From the NCBI GenBank assembly GCA_030762895.1, contig CM061070.1, forward strand, positions 99,280,759 to 99,344,758: a stretch of DNA of 64,000 bases, written 5' to 3'. Below, piece after piece: positions 22,325 to 34,905 of this stretch; positions within the stretch are counted from its first letter, which is position 1; every line of letters begins with the position of its first letter. The translations under genes and the position numbers were made by a program. The notes below the pieces were generated by a model. It worked only from the letters and a program-made list of their open reading frames with translations, was not told where the DNA came from and did not search any database. The stretch is from Sophora flavescens. Taxonomy: Eukaryota; Streptophyta; Magnoliopsida; Fabales; Fabaceae.

Positions 22325-23920
22325 GGCTTTTTGATCAAACTGGGTTCGTTTTAGAAACTATTTACCAGTTTAGGATTGTTCTAAAACTATTTTTCAATGG
22401 GGGGTCCTTTTGGACATGTGACATATTTTATTTTATTTTCACTCTGACGGGTCAAAGGCGCCAGTCAGACTGACGCCTACCAGTATTAAAAAAAAGAAAA
22501 AAAAGAAAGATAATTGATAGCAATAATAAGAGGTATAAAAAAAATAATAACAATAATAATTTACACCAATAAATATTCATCAATTGTTAGTAGTAAAAAA
22601 AAATTACCTTGTAATAGCATTAATGTCATCGTTACTCCCTATACTTATAGTATATATATTTTTTGTAGCAGTGTTCCTTCTAAATTGCAGGTAACTTTCT
22701 TTTAATTCTTACGAGGTAATTTTTTTTACTACTGTAATAATTGATGAATATTTATTGGTGTAAATTAATTACTATTATTTTTTTATGACTCTTGTGATAT
22801 TATTTGCTACTTGTTATTAGGGGATTTTTTTTATTACCTCTTGTTGTTTTAAATAGATATTTTAGCATTAATGTCATCGTTACTCCCTATACTTATAGTA
22901 TAATTTTTTTTTGTAGCAGTGTTCCTTCTAAATTGCTGGTAACTTTCTTTTAAGTCTTACAAGATAATTTTTTTTTACTACTGTAATAATTGATTAATAT
23001 TTATTGGTGTAAATTGTTATTGTTATTATTTTTTATGCCTTTTTTGATATTATTTGCTACTTGTTATTGTTATTTGCTACTTGCTACTTGCTATTGATAA
23101 ATATTTTCTAAAAGAAACCCATTTTGGTCAAAAAGCCATTTAAAACAACAAGAGACAATAAAAAAAAATCGCATAATAACAAGTAGCAAATAATATCACA
23201 AGAGTCATAAGAAAATAATAGCAATAACAATTTACACCAATAAATATTCATCAATTATTACAGTAGTAAAAAAAAGTTACCTTGTAAGAATTAAAAGAAA
23301 GTTACCTGCAATTCAGAAGGAACACCGCTACAAAAAAAAAGTATACTATAAGTATAGAGAGTAACGATGACATTAATACTAAAGTATCTATTTAAAACGA
23401 CAAGAGGCAATAAAAAAAATCCCCTAATAACAAGTAGCAAATAATATCACAAGAGTCATAAAAAAATAATAACAATAACAATTTACACCAATAAATATTC
23501 ATCAATTATTACAGTAGTAAAAAAAATTTATCTTGTAAGAATTAAAAGAAAGTTACCTGCAATTCAGAAGGAACACTGCTACAAAAAAAAATTATACGAT
23601 AAATATAGGGAGTAACGATGACATTAATGCTATTACAAGGTAAACAAATTTTTTTACCACTGTAATAATTGATGAATATTTATTGGTGTAAATTATTATT
23701 GTTATTATTTTTTTATACCTCTTATTATTGCTATCAATTATCTTTTTTTTCTTTTTTAATACTGATAGGTGCCAGTCTGACTGGCGCCTTTGACCCGTCA
23801 GAGTGAAAAAAAATAAAATTTATCACGTGTCCAAAAGGACCTCCCATTAATAAATAATTTTAGAACAATCCTAAACTGATAAATAATTTTTAAAAGAAAC
23901 TCAATTTGATAAAAAAAAAT
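22325..23920. mobile_element. Second, diverged long-TIR element related to the 18.8-kb MULE, built of inverted tandem repeats
   Basis: The left arm starts GGCTTTTTGATCAAACTGGG and contains GACGGGTCAAAGGCGCCAGT. The right arm has the inverted counterparts GACTGGCGCCTTTGACCCGT and, near 23910, a decayed end. A further arm-like end sits at 23106-23141. Inside, a ~240-bp unit occurs four times, two direct (about 22610-22860 and 22870-23100) and two inverted (about 23150-23390 and 23400-23640). Each holds a small AG...GT-bounded block around CAGTGTTCCTTCTAAATTGC. The shared words and TTGATGAATATTTATTGGTG link it to the 18831-21386 element. No clear target duplication. Confidence 0.65.
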
Positions 23921-25509
23921 ATTAAAAAAAAAAATTCTCTCTTATAGGAAGGAACCAGTAACAGGAACTGGACCCGTTACAGCGAGACGCAGGAATGAAA
24001 CTGTTGGGACCCACACCTATAGCGGCCGCCGCCCCCTTCATCCACCATAGACCGTACCATTTCACACGTGGGCCCCGTTTTAGTTGTTCATTCTCAATTA
24101 TTTCTACGTAATTTCTTCCAAAACCAGACAAAATAACAGTAGTTATAGCATATGATAATGCCATGTATTTACAACATTTTTATGGAATCAGAAAAGGGAG
24201 ATTTATATAGGAGATTATATATTTATTATTTTAAAAAGTATGATATTTAATTTTTTAATATAGTTTTTTTTTTTGAATTTCTTAACCCTTATTTTTGGGA
24301 TATTCGTTAACAAAATCATGTTGCATATACGAATAATCAAAGGATTTGAGTCATTTGACGAATGTTGTATATAAAGTGGGACAGTGATAGCATCATAAAA
24401 TATATAAATAAATCAAAGTGAACATATATTCAACTTTATATAAAAATATATATTATATATACAAATATTTATTTATTAAATGATTTAAGGATGGACGCAC
24501 TCAATTTTTTAGTTATACTTTTTTTTTCCTTTGCCGATTTGATTATGGATACTTTTTATTCAAATCAAGACGTAGATTTGGGGTTTGTTCTGCAAATTAG
24601 CCTGGTCCTGCTTCAGTTGGCGTAAACATGTAAGTGAATGGTTAGTTAATTTTATTTAATATTCATAATCTTATTTAAAAAATTAAGTTTATTGTCTAAA
24701 TTATTCTTCAACTTATTTATTTAGCTTGTGTTATTGGGAATAAAAGGAGCCATTGAAAAATAAAATAATATAGTTGAAATTTAATTATATATTGGATCAA
24801 AAAGTTTGAGACTTTTTTTGTTTATGATATAGACAGGATGGAGTATATAGGATGTCATTAATAATTATTATAATCTAATAAAAACTATTTTTGTGAATTA
24901 ATTATTATATTTTTAAAGGTCAATCACGTGGTTCTAATTTTTAAATGAGCTCTGCATAGTTAAGGGCAGATAATATACTTTTTAAAAATTATTAATTTTT
25001 GCTTGTGCAATTCCTTATTAAAGATGGCTAATTAGATGTTAAGAAGGTGCGGAATTCCCAACACCACTACAAGGAGCAGTTTAAGAAACGCACACGTAGA
25101 AAAAAGAAATCAAGAATGACAAATTATTCTCCGAGTCTTCCTTTTGTCTACTGCATCTTTGCTTTGAACACAACATGAAATGAGTAAACAAAGTATTCCA
25201 ATGTCGAAAGTGGACAACATGAAATATTTTTTTTTGTTTTTTGATAATCGACAATATGAAATCTTTTACGGCAAGAGTGTATCAAATTCAATTATTTTAC
25301 CATATAAAGTATAATTTCTCTTCCTTTTTTGTGTGAACGCGATACATATACAATTGATTAACTTTCAACAACTATTGGAAGTCGTACACCCCATCTGGCT
25401 CAAATCCTAGGATAATATTTGTTGGACAACTTCACGTAATGTCAATTAATTTTAGGTTGGAATGTAACGATAATTATTTTTGTTTTGGGTGAAGCTCAAC
25501 TTTTAATAA

Positions 25510-25571
<62 letters not shown>

Positions 25572-26106
25572 TAAATAAATGGAGAACGATCTGCTTCTTT
25601 TTCCCATAAAAGCATCTGCAATACATGTTACAATAGTGAAATTTTAAATGAATTTAAATAGAGATGTAAATGTGAGCCAATCTGCCTCACCCGTGTTGAT
25701 AAAAAATTGAACTAATTCATCCTGACTCCATTTTTTGTTGGGTAAAAATAATACTCGATTGAAGGATTGATAACACACATGTAATATACTTGTGAACTTG
25801 TGAAATTTATATCTTTCCTGATTAGAAAACTCTTGTTATTAACTCTATGTCCACACTCCCGATTATTTTAATTCTTGATTTTTAGCTTAGTAATTATCAA
25901 GTACTGTATTCCATCTCGATTCAAGTTGATATTTTTGCCTGCAAAAATATATGTTCATTCATATACTTGAATAGTTGAAGAGCATATCCTTTTTTTTTTC
26001 AAAAATAATTGACAATTTCAGCTACTCAATTTTTGTTCACCACCACTATCCAATATGCAAAAAAATGATTTCGTCGCTTTCTTTTTTTATATATACAAGC
26101 ATAGTT
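23921..26106. other. Intergenic spacer
   Basis: No gene is supported. A short GC-rich patch at 23960-24080 contains GCGGCCGCCGCC and an ACACGTGGGCCCC word. The remainder is AT-rich with drifted repeats. The TA microsatellite at 25511-25580 is listed separately. Confidence 0.5.
25511..25580. repeat. (AT)n/(AAAT)n microsatellite
   Basis: About 25 AT repeats are followed by AAATAAATAAATAAAT. A simple-sequence repeat with no further content. Confidence 0.95.
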
Positions 26107-26115
26107 CATCACCTA

Positions 26116-27296
26116 GGCTGCGTCTAAAATGAGGTAGCTGGACAAGTACCTCATCACGAGGCACCAAAAAAATAGTGTGAAAATTTAGTTTTACCCTCAT
26201 TAATACATCTCCCTATTTTTCACTACCACCACCACCACCCAACTGACTCCGACCAACCACCACCACCACCACCTCAACAAAAACCCACCACCTCCCTCTC
26301 TCCTCCGTCGCTATCGCCACCGCCGCACATCCTCCTCCCCTTCAACCTTCGAGCCCGACAACAACCACAGATCCAACCAGTCAACCACCTTCTCTCTCAG
26401 GCTTCAATTCTCAGATTCAAAAGACAAAAAAAAAATGAGAGTCAAACTCCACAACCAACATGCACAGATTGTACCTCCTCCTCCATAACTTCACTGTTGC
26501 CGGTGTTGTTAGAGAACAGGTTCGAAATCCAGAAGGAAATCGGAAGGACGTTGCAGGTGTGGATTGTTGGACGATGCGGTTCCGACGAATCTGTGGTGGA
26601 AGGCACGCCTGCGATGGCGGCTTGACTGACGACTGGGGCGACAGCACGTTCTGGAGTCGGATCTGGTTTGCGGTGACGACAACAGGTTGTTGCATCAGTT
26701 TCCGTCACCTTAATCCGACCGTTGGCCCTCAGCGACGACATTGGAGAACTTCTTGCCGGCGAATGGTGAGACTGGATCTCGTCGTCGTCGTCCATAACTC
26801 CCTTCTATTTCTCTGCCATCGCCTCTCCATTTTGGGCTCATCGAGGGATCTGGGTTGGGGTCGGGTTTGCTAGGTGTGGGTGGGGTTGAGGTTACTGGGT
26901 GAGGGTGGGGTTGGGGTTGGGGTTGCTGGGGTGAGGGTGGGGTTGGGGTCGACGGATCTGGGTTGGGGTCGGGGTTGCTGGGTCAGGGTGGGATTGGGGT
27001 TACTGGTGGCTGGTTGGGATGGTGGTGGCTGGTTGAGTGGTGGTGAAGGGCAGAGGGATGGATATGGAGTGGTGGTGGCTGCAGAGGTTCGTCTGAGTTC
27101 GCAGGTTCGCCGGAGTTCACAGGGTTTGCCGGAGTTTGCAGGGGAAGGGGTAAAAGGCAAATAGGACTTTTTCAAAAAAAAATGTTTTTTGAAATAACAA
27201 ATCCAGACCAATGAATATTTTAGTATTATATCCAATGTAGAATTTGGTGCCACATTCATGAGGCATTTGTCTAGCTACTTCATGCTAGATGCAACC
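26116..27296. mobile_element. Pack-MULE-like element with perfect 9-bp TSD
   Basis: TIRs of about 50 bp: GGCTGCGTCTAAAATGAGGT on the left, and from the right end GGTTGCATCTAGCATGAAGT. They continue with AGCTGGACAAG/AGCTAGACAAA and CCTCAT. The flanks are identical 9-mers, CATCACCTA (26107-26115 and 27297-27305), the Mutator signature. The cargo is GC-rich and unlike the AT-rich surroundings: CCACCACCACCACC-type repeats, then open frames on both strands at 26417-26873 and a GGGGTTGGGGT-type minisatellite at about 26880-27010. I recognise no gene in the cargo. The element at 38541-39590 belongs to the same TIR family. Confidence 0.85.
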
Positions 27297-27305
27297 CATC
27301 ACCTA

Positions 27306-28437
27306 TTCACAAATTTTTTTCATAAAATATTGGTATGATATTACGAGATTCAATTTAAAACTTTTTTTTTTACACTAAAAGATATTAATTCATTCAAATT
27401 GATAAAATATATCGAAAACAACATAAATTCAACATCATTAAAAATAGAAAAAGATGAATATGTGAATAAACTCATAGCATTTAGGGTAATAGCATAACAC
27501 AACAAAATGTCTACAAATGTGACAAAATCAAGGTGACCGAAATACCCATGCATCCGGACATGTAACGTTGACGTCCAAGTCTTAATTGAATCTGTGATGA
27601 ATCGAAGTCGATCTGTCAATCTGAACCAAACGAACACTGCAACAAGACGACGAACAAAATACCGTCACATGCAGACGACGAAAACATTGAAAAACACGAA
27701 AGAAAAATTAGATCTATGTGAAAAATCACTTATTTAGATAAAAGGAGAGAGAAATTGATGTAGAGTGTACTTTCGGATAAAAAAATATCCAAAATCACTT
27801 TCTTCCGATAAATGAGGAAGAAGAAAAAGAGAAACAGAAGAAAGATTGAGATAGACGACTCTAGATATCTATCCACACCCGAGTATTGAAAATGAGATTA
27901 AATTTAAAACTGTTTACTTGAAAACAAATTTCATATTTACTACTGCCGCATTACCACAATAAAATTCCATAGTTTTTTTCAGGTCGCATATAAAGTTCCA
28001 TACTTTTTAAAGCAGTACAGCTTTATTATTATTATATATTATAAATAAATGAATAACTATAACTGTCCACTATAGTCCTACAATTTCAACACATCGTGAA
28101 TCATGGACGAATAAAAGCAAAAAGAAATATAGTACATGTCTTTTTCTTTTTTTCTTTTTTTTTTTGACTAAAAATATAGTACATGTATTAAAAGCTGATC
28201 TGTGTGTCTCCTACAAAATAAAAATAAAACATGGTTTAGATAAGAGTGGCCCGTAAATGACTAATGGGACGCATATATTCGGTGCATTTGGTCAGTAATA
28301 TCATTGAAATATAAAATGATAATGGTGATATATTCCTTTTATTTTTCTCCTTGTGTTTATGATTGAATGCGCTTAATAATCACTTATCAGTCCTAACAAT
28401 ATAAAAGTGATATATCATTATTTGTTTTTTTTTTGTT
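27306..28437. other. Intergenic spacer
   Basis: AT-rich sequence with no supported gene or RNA. Open frames such as 27350-27637 (minus) show no recognisable domain. Confidence 0.5.
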
Positions 28438-28622
28438 TGTCATGATATCTTCCACATATAACTGTGGAGACTAATCCCTCGAGCGAGCCAAATAGGATCA
28501 CAAGGGTGACAAAGCTCTCCCTCAAGAGTTTTAACACTGCTGCATTCCTGGGATCAAAATTCAAACTCGAGACCTCTGGTTAAGTTAGAAGAGATCCATA
28601 CCATCTCATTCAAACGCTTTTG
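28438..28622 (-). mobile_element. Probable SINE
   Basis: Read on the minus strand it has a tRNA-like head with a degenerate B-box (GGTCTCGAGTTTGAATTTT). A body with CTTGAGGGAGAGC and CTCGCTCGAGGGATTAG follows. It ends GACAAACAAAAAAAAAC, an A-rich tail (plus-strand T run near 28430). The pattern resembles short legume SINEs. No convincing target duplication was found. Confidence 0.5.
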
Positions 28623-30518
28623 GATTCAATAATATTTGTTTGGCATAGAAGTAAAAATGAAATTATAAATGAGTTTTTTTTAATATAAAACTACAATTCA
28701 GTAAAAAAGAATATAAACCTACAAATAAAACTCAACCATAGTCCTCCATAGGTATTTTTATTTTCATTTTCAATTCAAATCATGACCCAATATATAATGT
28801 ATTATTAAATCAATATCAATATCAATATCAATATATATATATATAAAATAAAAACGAGGAATCAGAGAGTGGGAAAAGGTGGAGACATGGGAAAGATGGA
28901 GGCGCTGAAACATCACGTGAGGACAACATGAACTCCGACAGGCACATAGTAGTCAACACGGAATGCGCATTTGGGGCCCACCGCCAGACACGGCCGCTTC
29001 TGATTCGGTCTCCTTTTCTTTGTACGCAGCGTTTTCGCCGTCGGTGCCGCCTGCTCTCTAATCAACATTAATTCATTATTTTTATAATAATTTTACAATT
29101 TTGATAAACAAGTAATGTTAATAAGCAATAGAGGAAATAGGGAATGAACGAATCCTATGTACCAAGAAAGAGAGTAGAACGAACAAAGAATAATTCTAAA
29201 TCCTACTATATGATTTTTCTTTTTATTACATAAAAAAATTATTAATATAAAATATAAATCTAAAAAAACATTTATACTAAGAATGCATATCAATAAAAAA
29301 TAAAATCTGAGGGAATATACAAGTATAGCACCAAACACCAAACTCACTCATGAATAGTTTGTCCTCAACTCGCACACACTGGCCGTTGATTGAAATCTGA
29401 AAATGGCATTGAGATCTTCGCCAAAATGGGATTAGCCAATACGCAAATCACGAGAACACCCTTCTGATCAGGCCCTTCAAATCATGTACCCACGCTCCTC
29501 ATCATGACCCTGGAAAAGCCACTTTTCTTTTTCTTCATATTTTTTCAGTAAATCTCTTATTTTCTTTTTAAATATCAATCAATCGAGGTGAGTCACGCTT
29601 TTTAATCACAAAAACAAAATAAAGGGAAATTTGAGACTACTTCATAAGTGTTTTTTTTTTAAGGAGCTACTTCATAAGTTCATATCACCGAGCAAATAGT
29701 AATTATAATATTTATCTTAAAAATTTAGTTCAATTAATCTGATAATCTTTTGCTATTTCAAAGTTACATTATTCACATAGGGGTTAATATTAATAACAAC
29801 GGCTGCGTAGGCGAAGGTGTAAAAGAACAAACCAATGAAAGATAAGAGAAAGTGAGAGGCAGTCACGACAATAACCTAATCAAACGCGCAACAATGCCGG
29901 CGACATGTCAGATCTCAACAAACGAAATCCAACAGCATCACAGCACACCCAAGATTTAAAAAACACCAAAAAATAGAAAAGGGCACGTTGGTCTAAAAAC
30001 CTCGCTCCCTTCTGTTAATTAGAAAAATGCAGCATCATCGTGAAACCCACACAGTTATAGTGGATAACGTAAATCCGAACAATAACAGTTACAACTTACA
30101 ACACGTCGCAATATATTATAGTTCTTCAAACAAACAAGTCTTCCCCAGCTCAAAGAACTTCAAAAATAAAGCAAGAAACAAAGGAACTTTCAATTAATAG
30201 GATGAAAATGCCAACATATATAAGATTAACAGCTTTTGCAGAAACAACCATGAGAAACAAACTCTGAACAGTTTCTCAGTTGCAAAAATAAAACAAAAGT
30301 GCAACTTTCGGTTATGATAATATATTTACACAACGTGCGAGTTATCATCATCATCGATCATCATGTCAGCTGCTCACTCTTCTGCTCTCTCTCTCGCTAG
30401 AGAGATTCCGTTTTCCCAAAATGGGTTATGGGTACTTCGAATAAGCTAAAAAAAAGTGCTGAAATGGATAAAAATCAGATCTTTTCGCCAAAGGGGTGTT
30501 TACCAAAACGGTGCCGGA
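28623..30518. other. Intergenic spacer and probable 3' flank of the ERF gene
   Basis: No other gene is supported. Notable patches are a GC-richer block at 28890-29060 with TCACGTGA (G-box core) and CACACGGCC-like words, and a block at 29360-29560. The last few hundred bases before 30518 lie downstream of the minus-strand ERF gene and should include its 3' UTR; I cannot fix the poly(A) site. A possible AATAAA on the minus strand is not unique here. Confidence 0.45.
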
Positions 30519-31154
30519 TCAAGCAACCTCAGGTGGAGGAGGGACATTAAGGTCAAGATCCAAGAGTCTCCGACGTGGGACACGTTCGTAGTCCACAACT
30601 GAACAAGAGTCAGAGTCGCTCTGGGCGCCGCCGCCGCCGCCGTTGCCGGAGGTAACGCGGCGACGGAAATCAGCCACCGGATTTTCGAAACTACACATCT
30701 CCCGGCGACCGACATGGGAAGCAAAAACGTCGAAGAACGTGACGGGGCGAGCCGCCGGGTATGCCACGGCGGCGGTGGCGGAGAGTGGGGTGGTGAGGGT
30801 GAGGTCCAAAGGCGGCGGCTGCAGCGGCGGTGGGGAAGATGACTCAAGGGTGCTGCTCTGGCTAGGACTACGTGTGTTATTGTTGGTGTTTACGTTGATG
30901 AGTTCTGAAGGGGTTGGAAAATTTGTCTTTGCCTTTGCGCCGCGGAACTCGCGCGCTGCCGTGTCGTACGCACGCGCCGCCTCTTCCGGGGTGTCGAAGG
31001 TTCCAAGCCAGACGCGGGTTTTCTTGCCGGGGTCTCGAATCTCGGCGGCGTAACGGCCCCACGGACGCTTCCTGACGCCTCTATATCGGATCTCTCTGGC
31101 AGCGGCGGCGGGGTTGGCTCCGGTGAGTGCGGTGGCTCTGTCCCTTGGAGCCAT
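30519..31154 (-). CDS. ERF4: ERF-type transcription factor, ERF4/ERF8-like repressor
   Basis: 211 residues, intronless. An AP2/ERF DNA-binding domain spans residues 24-81 (YRGVRKRPWGRYAAEIRDPG, then WLGTFDTPEEAARAYD and FRGAKAKTNFP). Ala36 and Asp41 mark the ERF type that binds GCC-box promoters. A SPSQSSTLESSSPP stretch and GAQSDSDSCSVVDYE follow, both typical of ERF4-like proteins. The C-terminus holds the EAR repression motif LDLDLNVPP (198-206), which in this subfamily (VIII/B-1) recruits co-repressors in ethylene, jasmonate and ABA responses. I chose the ATG at 31154 (MAPRDRATAL) because it sits just before the domain and 93 bp below a TATA box. An upstream in-frame ATG at 31376 would add 74 residues, but they would cross that TATA box. 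Closest named type is ERF4; ERF8 is possible. Confidence 0.93.
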   Translation of the reverse strand: MAPRDRATALTGANPAAAAREIRYRGVRKRPWGRYAAEIRDPGKKTRVWLGTFDTPEEAARAYDTAAREFRGAKAKTNFPTPSELINVNTNNNTRSPSQSSTLESSSPPPLQPPPLDLTLTTPLSATAAVAYPAARPVTFFDVFASHVGRREMCSFENPVADFRRRVTSGNGGGGGAQSDSDSCSVVDYERVPRRRLLDLDLNVPPPPEVA

Positions 31155-31246
31155 TGGTTTTGGAGTTAGAGAATCAAAGCTTTTATTTTCTTTATGAGAT
31201 TGAGATAATGTATGTGTCTTGAGGGAACCGAATGAAGTTAGAGGGG

Positions 31247-31253
31247 TTTTATA
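31247..31253 (-). promoter_or_regulatory. TATA box of the ERF4-like gene
   Basis: On the minus strand TATAAAA (context GCGCTATAAAACCCC) lies about 93 bp upstream of the chosen ATG, leaving room for a 5' UTR of roughly 60-65 bp. It supports the shorter coding start. Confidence 0.6.
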
Positions 31254-31376
31254 GCGCAAAGATGAATGAGAGAGTGCGTGCGGCGTGTATAAAGCTACGC
31301 TCCTTTTAAGCGTTTGCTGTTTACACAAACGTGGCTTCCCTAGCACGAACCGCTTTTGGTGGATGCTGCTCACCAC

Positions 31377-32448
31377 TCACCTCCTGCCACCTTAGTGTTG
31401 TCATTTATTTTCATTCTGTTTCATCTCTTTTGTTACCCATTAATTAATAATTAATCCTTATAACTATTTGTTTTTATCAAGTCCAATTAGTTGTTCAAAA
31501 AAAATAATAATAATCAATTCGATATGATTGTTATTAAGTTGGGTATGCTTCTTCATATGCGACGTACATGAATTACTAATACCTTATCCTTTCATAATTT
31601 GTTTAAATTTTCATTAATTGTATATAATAATAAATTGATTTTTCTAACACGTGCAATTTTACATATATTAAGATATCAAAAAATAAAAATATTATATCGA
31701 AGGTTGTATGTTTAATTCATTGAAAACTTAAAAACTACTCTTTATAATACAATATTTTTATTTTATGATTATTTAACATATACAAAGTTACACATATTAT
31801 AAAAATCTATAATAAATTAGTAATAGCATGGAGGCATACTAATGATAAAAATAATAAAAAATAAAACATGGATGTGTACTAATAGTTAAACAAGTGTATT
31901 TGTTATGTACGTTTCGAATGTAATTCTTAGCTTTAAAATCATGTTTGACCGCAGAATAATCTAATTATGATAACTAGATGGTCGTTTGGGTGGCAAAACT
32001 GAAAATGGTATTCTAGATCCTCAAATGGGCTTTGTATAAAGTGAACCAAAATAAAAATCGTTACATAGAAAGAAAATAAGTGCATGTTTAGATTAGTTTA
32101 AAAAAAAGATTATTTTAATAATCAATTATATGCATAATAAATTATTATTATTATTATTTATTATAATATAATTGAATTTATGTTTGGATGACTTTTTAAA
32201 AAATATTTTAAAGATAATTATTTCATTTGAATTGCGTAAAAAATCATTTTTATATAATCAATTATACATAAAAAATACAAAATTATTTGTATGATATAAT
32301 AATGTTTATTTAATAGTTAGTTTTGTAAAGGTGAAATGAGAAAAATATAATTGAATTTAAAATAATATTTCGGTATTATAAATAAGCTTCAAACATCTAA
32401 ATTCTCTTAAAGCAACTTTTTCTCAACAAAAAAAAAAAAGTAGTTTTA
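31377..32448. other. ERF upstream region and AT-rich spacer
   Basis: This is the minus-strand upstream flank of the ERF gene; no second gene is visible. Within 32085-32425, ends reading GTTTAGATTAG and (inverted) TTTAGATGTTTGAAG suggest a decayed MITE, too weak to list on its own. Confidence 0.45.
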
Positions 32449-32808
32449 GAGCATCTGCATCGATGCTCTTTTGGGGTTCTTAAATCGATGCTTAATGTAA
32501 AAACGTCGTTGGAGGCAATTCTTGTTAAGCATCCCATTTTTGTGGGATGCTTCCACAAGCATCGATGCTTGTGGAGTGCTTAAGAGAAATATGAGAGAGT
32601 GGAACCATAAGTGGGGCCCATTTAAGGATGAATTGTAAGGATGTGAGATCATTTGTAAGATTCATTTAAGAATATTTTAAAAATTGATGCGTTGGAAAGA
32701 TATGATGCTTAACTTGTAAAAAATCAAAATAAGTTATGTATAATGATGAGACCTATTGAAGAACTCCAAAATGTAAAAGAAAAATGGAATGCTGGAATAA
32801 AGATGCTC
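32449..32808. mobile_element. Tourist-like (PIF/Harbinger) MITE, TTA target duplication
   Basis: The element runs from GAGCATCTGCATCG on the left to GATGCTC on the right, with inverted ends around GAGCATCT. Both sides carry TTA (32446-32448 and 32809-32811), the Harbinger target site. Inner direct repeats of GCATCGATGCTT are present. No coding capacity. A lone matching end (AGAGCATCTGTATTAAC) sits near 33727. Confidence 0.75.
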
Positions 32809-32811
32809 TTA

Positions 32812-33649
32812 CAATTTAATCAGTTTACCTAAATATATCAGCTTCTACTAAGAAGTAAATTAAAAAAATAAAACAATGCTTGAAAATAGATCTTGATTTG
32901 AGAGTTTATTGTGCAAATGAAACGGTGGAGGCTAAACTCAGAGCATACACTTGTCCTAACACAGTTGCCATGAGTTAATTATGAAAATTTTAAATAAATT
33001 TGTAAAAACATCTATTTTACCCTAATTAAAAAAATTAGTAAACTTAATTTTGGTTTGAAAGAAAAGAAATTTTATTCGCATGTATCCCCTAATGTCACGA
33101 GAAATTTAAAACTACATAATTAAAAAAAAAAACATTGTGGGCAGATTTATTTTAAAGTTTTAAAATAATGTATTTTGAAACTAATTTTGAAAATAAATTC
33201 TCGTTTAAAATTAATTTAATCATGTACATGATTCATGATAATAGTGTTGTACGAATGTTTAAAATTGAACATATTAATCTCCAAAAAAATCGTGCTATTT
33301 AGAATACTAATTAAAGAATTGAAAAATAAGAATTTACTAAAAAAATATAATTTTAAAAATTTAATATATATAACACACCATTTTTAATTAGTTTAATTGT
33401 TATATTTTACACATATTTACATATACATCTAATGACAAATTGTCATGTCAGTAATTTTTTAACTCTTTTGTTCAAAAAAAAAAACTTTTTAACTCTTATT
33501 TTAAAATTCATCCATATCATGATCAATGATTAGTTTATATTATAAATTTTTTTTATCCTTAATATATAACAATTAAACTCCTTTTTAATGAAACTTTTTT
33601 ATTTTCAGCTCTTTACTCAAGACACTATTAACATATATCTTTTTTTAAA

Positions 33650-33688
<39 letters not shown>

Positions 33689-34162
33689 CTCACCGCTTAA
33701 AAGGGGAAAACTGAAAAAGAGATAAGAGCATCTGTATTAACATGTGGAGCGAAGGAGTTAACTGGGACCACTCTTTTGCGCTTCCACAAACACAGCCTAG
33801 AGCGAAAGAAGAGAAAAAGAGAAGAAGTGCTTATACGAGAAAACGCCCCACACGCCACACGTGGCTGGTGCTGAACGACAACAACGAAACTACTATCCTT
33901 GTTACAAAACATTGGGCACGGTCAATGAGGTTGTGTTGACTCTACACTAACGTTTTAAGAGCTCATGCTATAAAGCGCCGCGCCGCCCCAGCAGCGAGAG
34001 CCTATAGTGGATCCCACCCTCAAATATTAATAATTGCGAGGTGGTGGCGGCGTCTCCCTTAACGGCGGTTATCAAACGTCTGTGTCTATTTCTGTTACTT
34101 TAAACGGAACATAGTTGTTGTTGCTACAATGCTACGGTAGCTTTATTTTTATTTTTTTTTGC
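32812..34162. other. Intergenic spacer with TA microsatellite and GC-rich patch
   Basis: AT-rich to 33690, including a TA microsatellite at about 33652-33683. From 33740 to 34110 the sequence is GC-richer (GCGCCGCGCCGCCCC near 33976) with short open frames on both strands. None is recognisable, and no start, domain or splice pattern supports a gene. Confidence 0.45.
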
Positions 34163-34334
34163 CGTGTACACAAGTAGTAGTGTAAAATTTTTTATACCAA
34201 CAATCATTTAAAAATCATGAAATTAAAAATTTTTAAGGTGGTTAGAATAAGAATCAAAGATTTATAATAATGTATCCATTTTTCATTGGTTGATAGTATA
34301 AAAAAACTTTATACTAACAATATATACCAATTAA
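34163..34334. mobile_element. MITE related to the one at 18213
   Basis: It shares ordered words with 18213-18388: AGTGTAAAATTTTTTATAC, AAGGTGGTTAGAATAAG, ATCAAAGATTTATAATAATG, and an inverted end near ATATATACCAATTAAAA. The left terminus is eroded. Confidence 0.6.
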
Positions 34335-34629
34335 AACCAAAAAAATTTATATTAGACTCCAAATAATTTAAGTAAATCCGAAAATTTTATTCTAAGAAGT
34401 AAATTTTATCCAACTATTTTTTTTTATAATACTTGAACCTAAGTTTTTTTAAGGGGAATGAAATTTATTTTAGTTATTTTAAAAATTACTTACATCATGA
34501 TTTATAATTCACTGACTATATAAATAAAAAATTTATAGAAAAGTCTAATAAATTAAACTCGAATATTTTTTATATCTTTAAGATGTGAAGATATAAATTT
34601 TTATTTAATGTTTTTAATTAATAAATGTA

Positions 34630-34905
34630 AATCTCCTCTGGATTCAATTATAAAAAAAAATACCTATATTATTTGGACTCAAATATAAATAAATTCCAAC
34701 TAACTCAACTCCATTTAATGTAAGTATTCCAAAAATCAAGAAAATTAATCAATCAAATAAATTCTCCTTTTATTTTTTCAAGAACATCATACATTTCTGA
34801 GAGTTTAGTAATTATAACTCATATTTTCTTACATAAATTAAGATAATTAAATTAATTTTTTTTTTAATAAACATGGAATTAATTTATTTTACTTATAAAT
34901 AACTC
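34630..34905. mobile_element. Stowaway-like MITE related to the 21754-22300 pair
   Basis: It shares TATTTGGACTCAAATATAAA, AAAAATCAAGAAAATTAATC, and AATTAAGATAATTAAATTAA with the copy at 22013-22300 in the same order. The left end is degraded. No coding content. From 34906 to 35520 nothing else is recognised apart from an ACACGTGG (ABRE-like) word near 35117. Confidence 0.55.

Noticed and set aside
26417..27259. Overlapping open frames on both strands in the 26-kb MULE
   Set aside because: They are open because of GC-rich, TG/GGT-repeat composition. No known domain is seen, so I list the region as element cargo only.
30643..31053. 136-codon open frame on the plus strand
   Set aside because: It is the antisense shadow of the GC-rich ERF coding sequence.
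33740..34110. GC-rich patch with open frames on both strands as a possible host gene
   Set aside because: No domain, no consistent start or splice pattern, and the two frames are mutual shadows.
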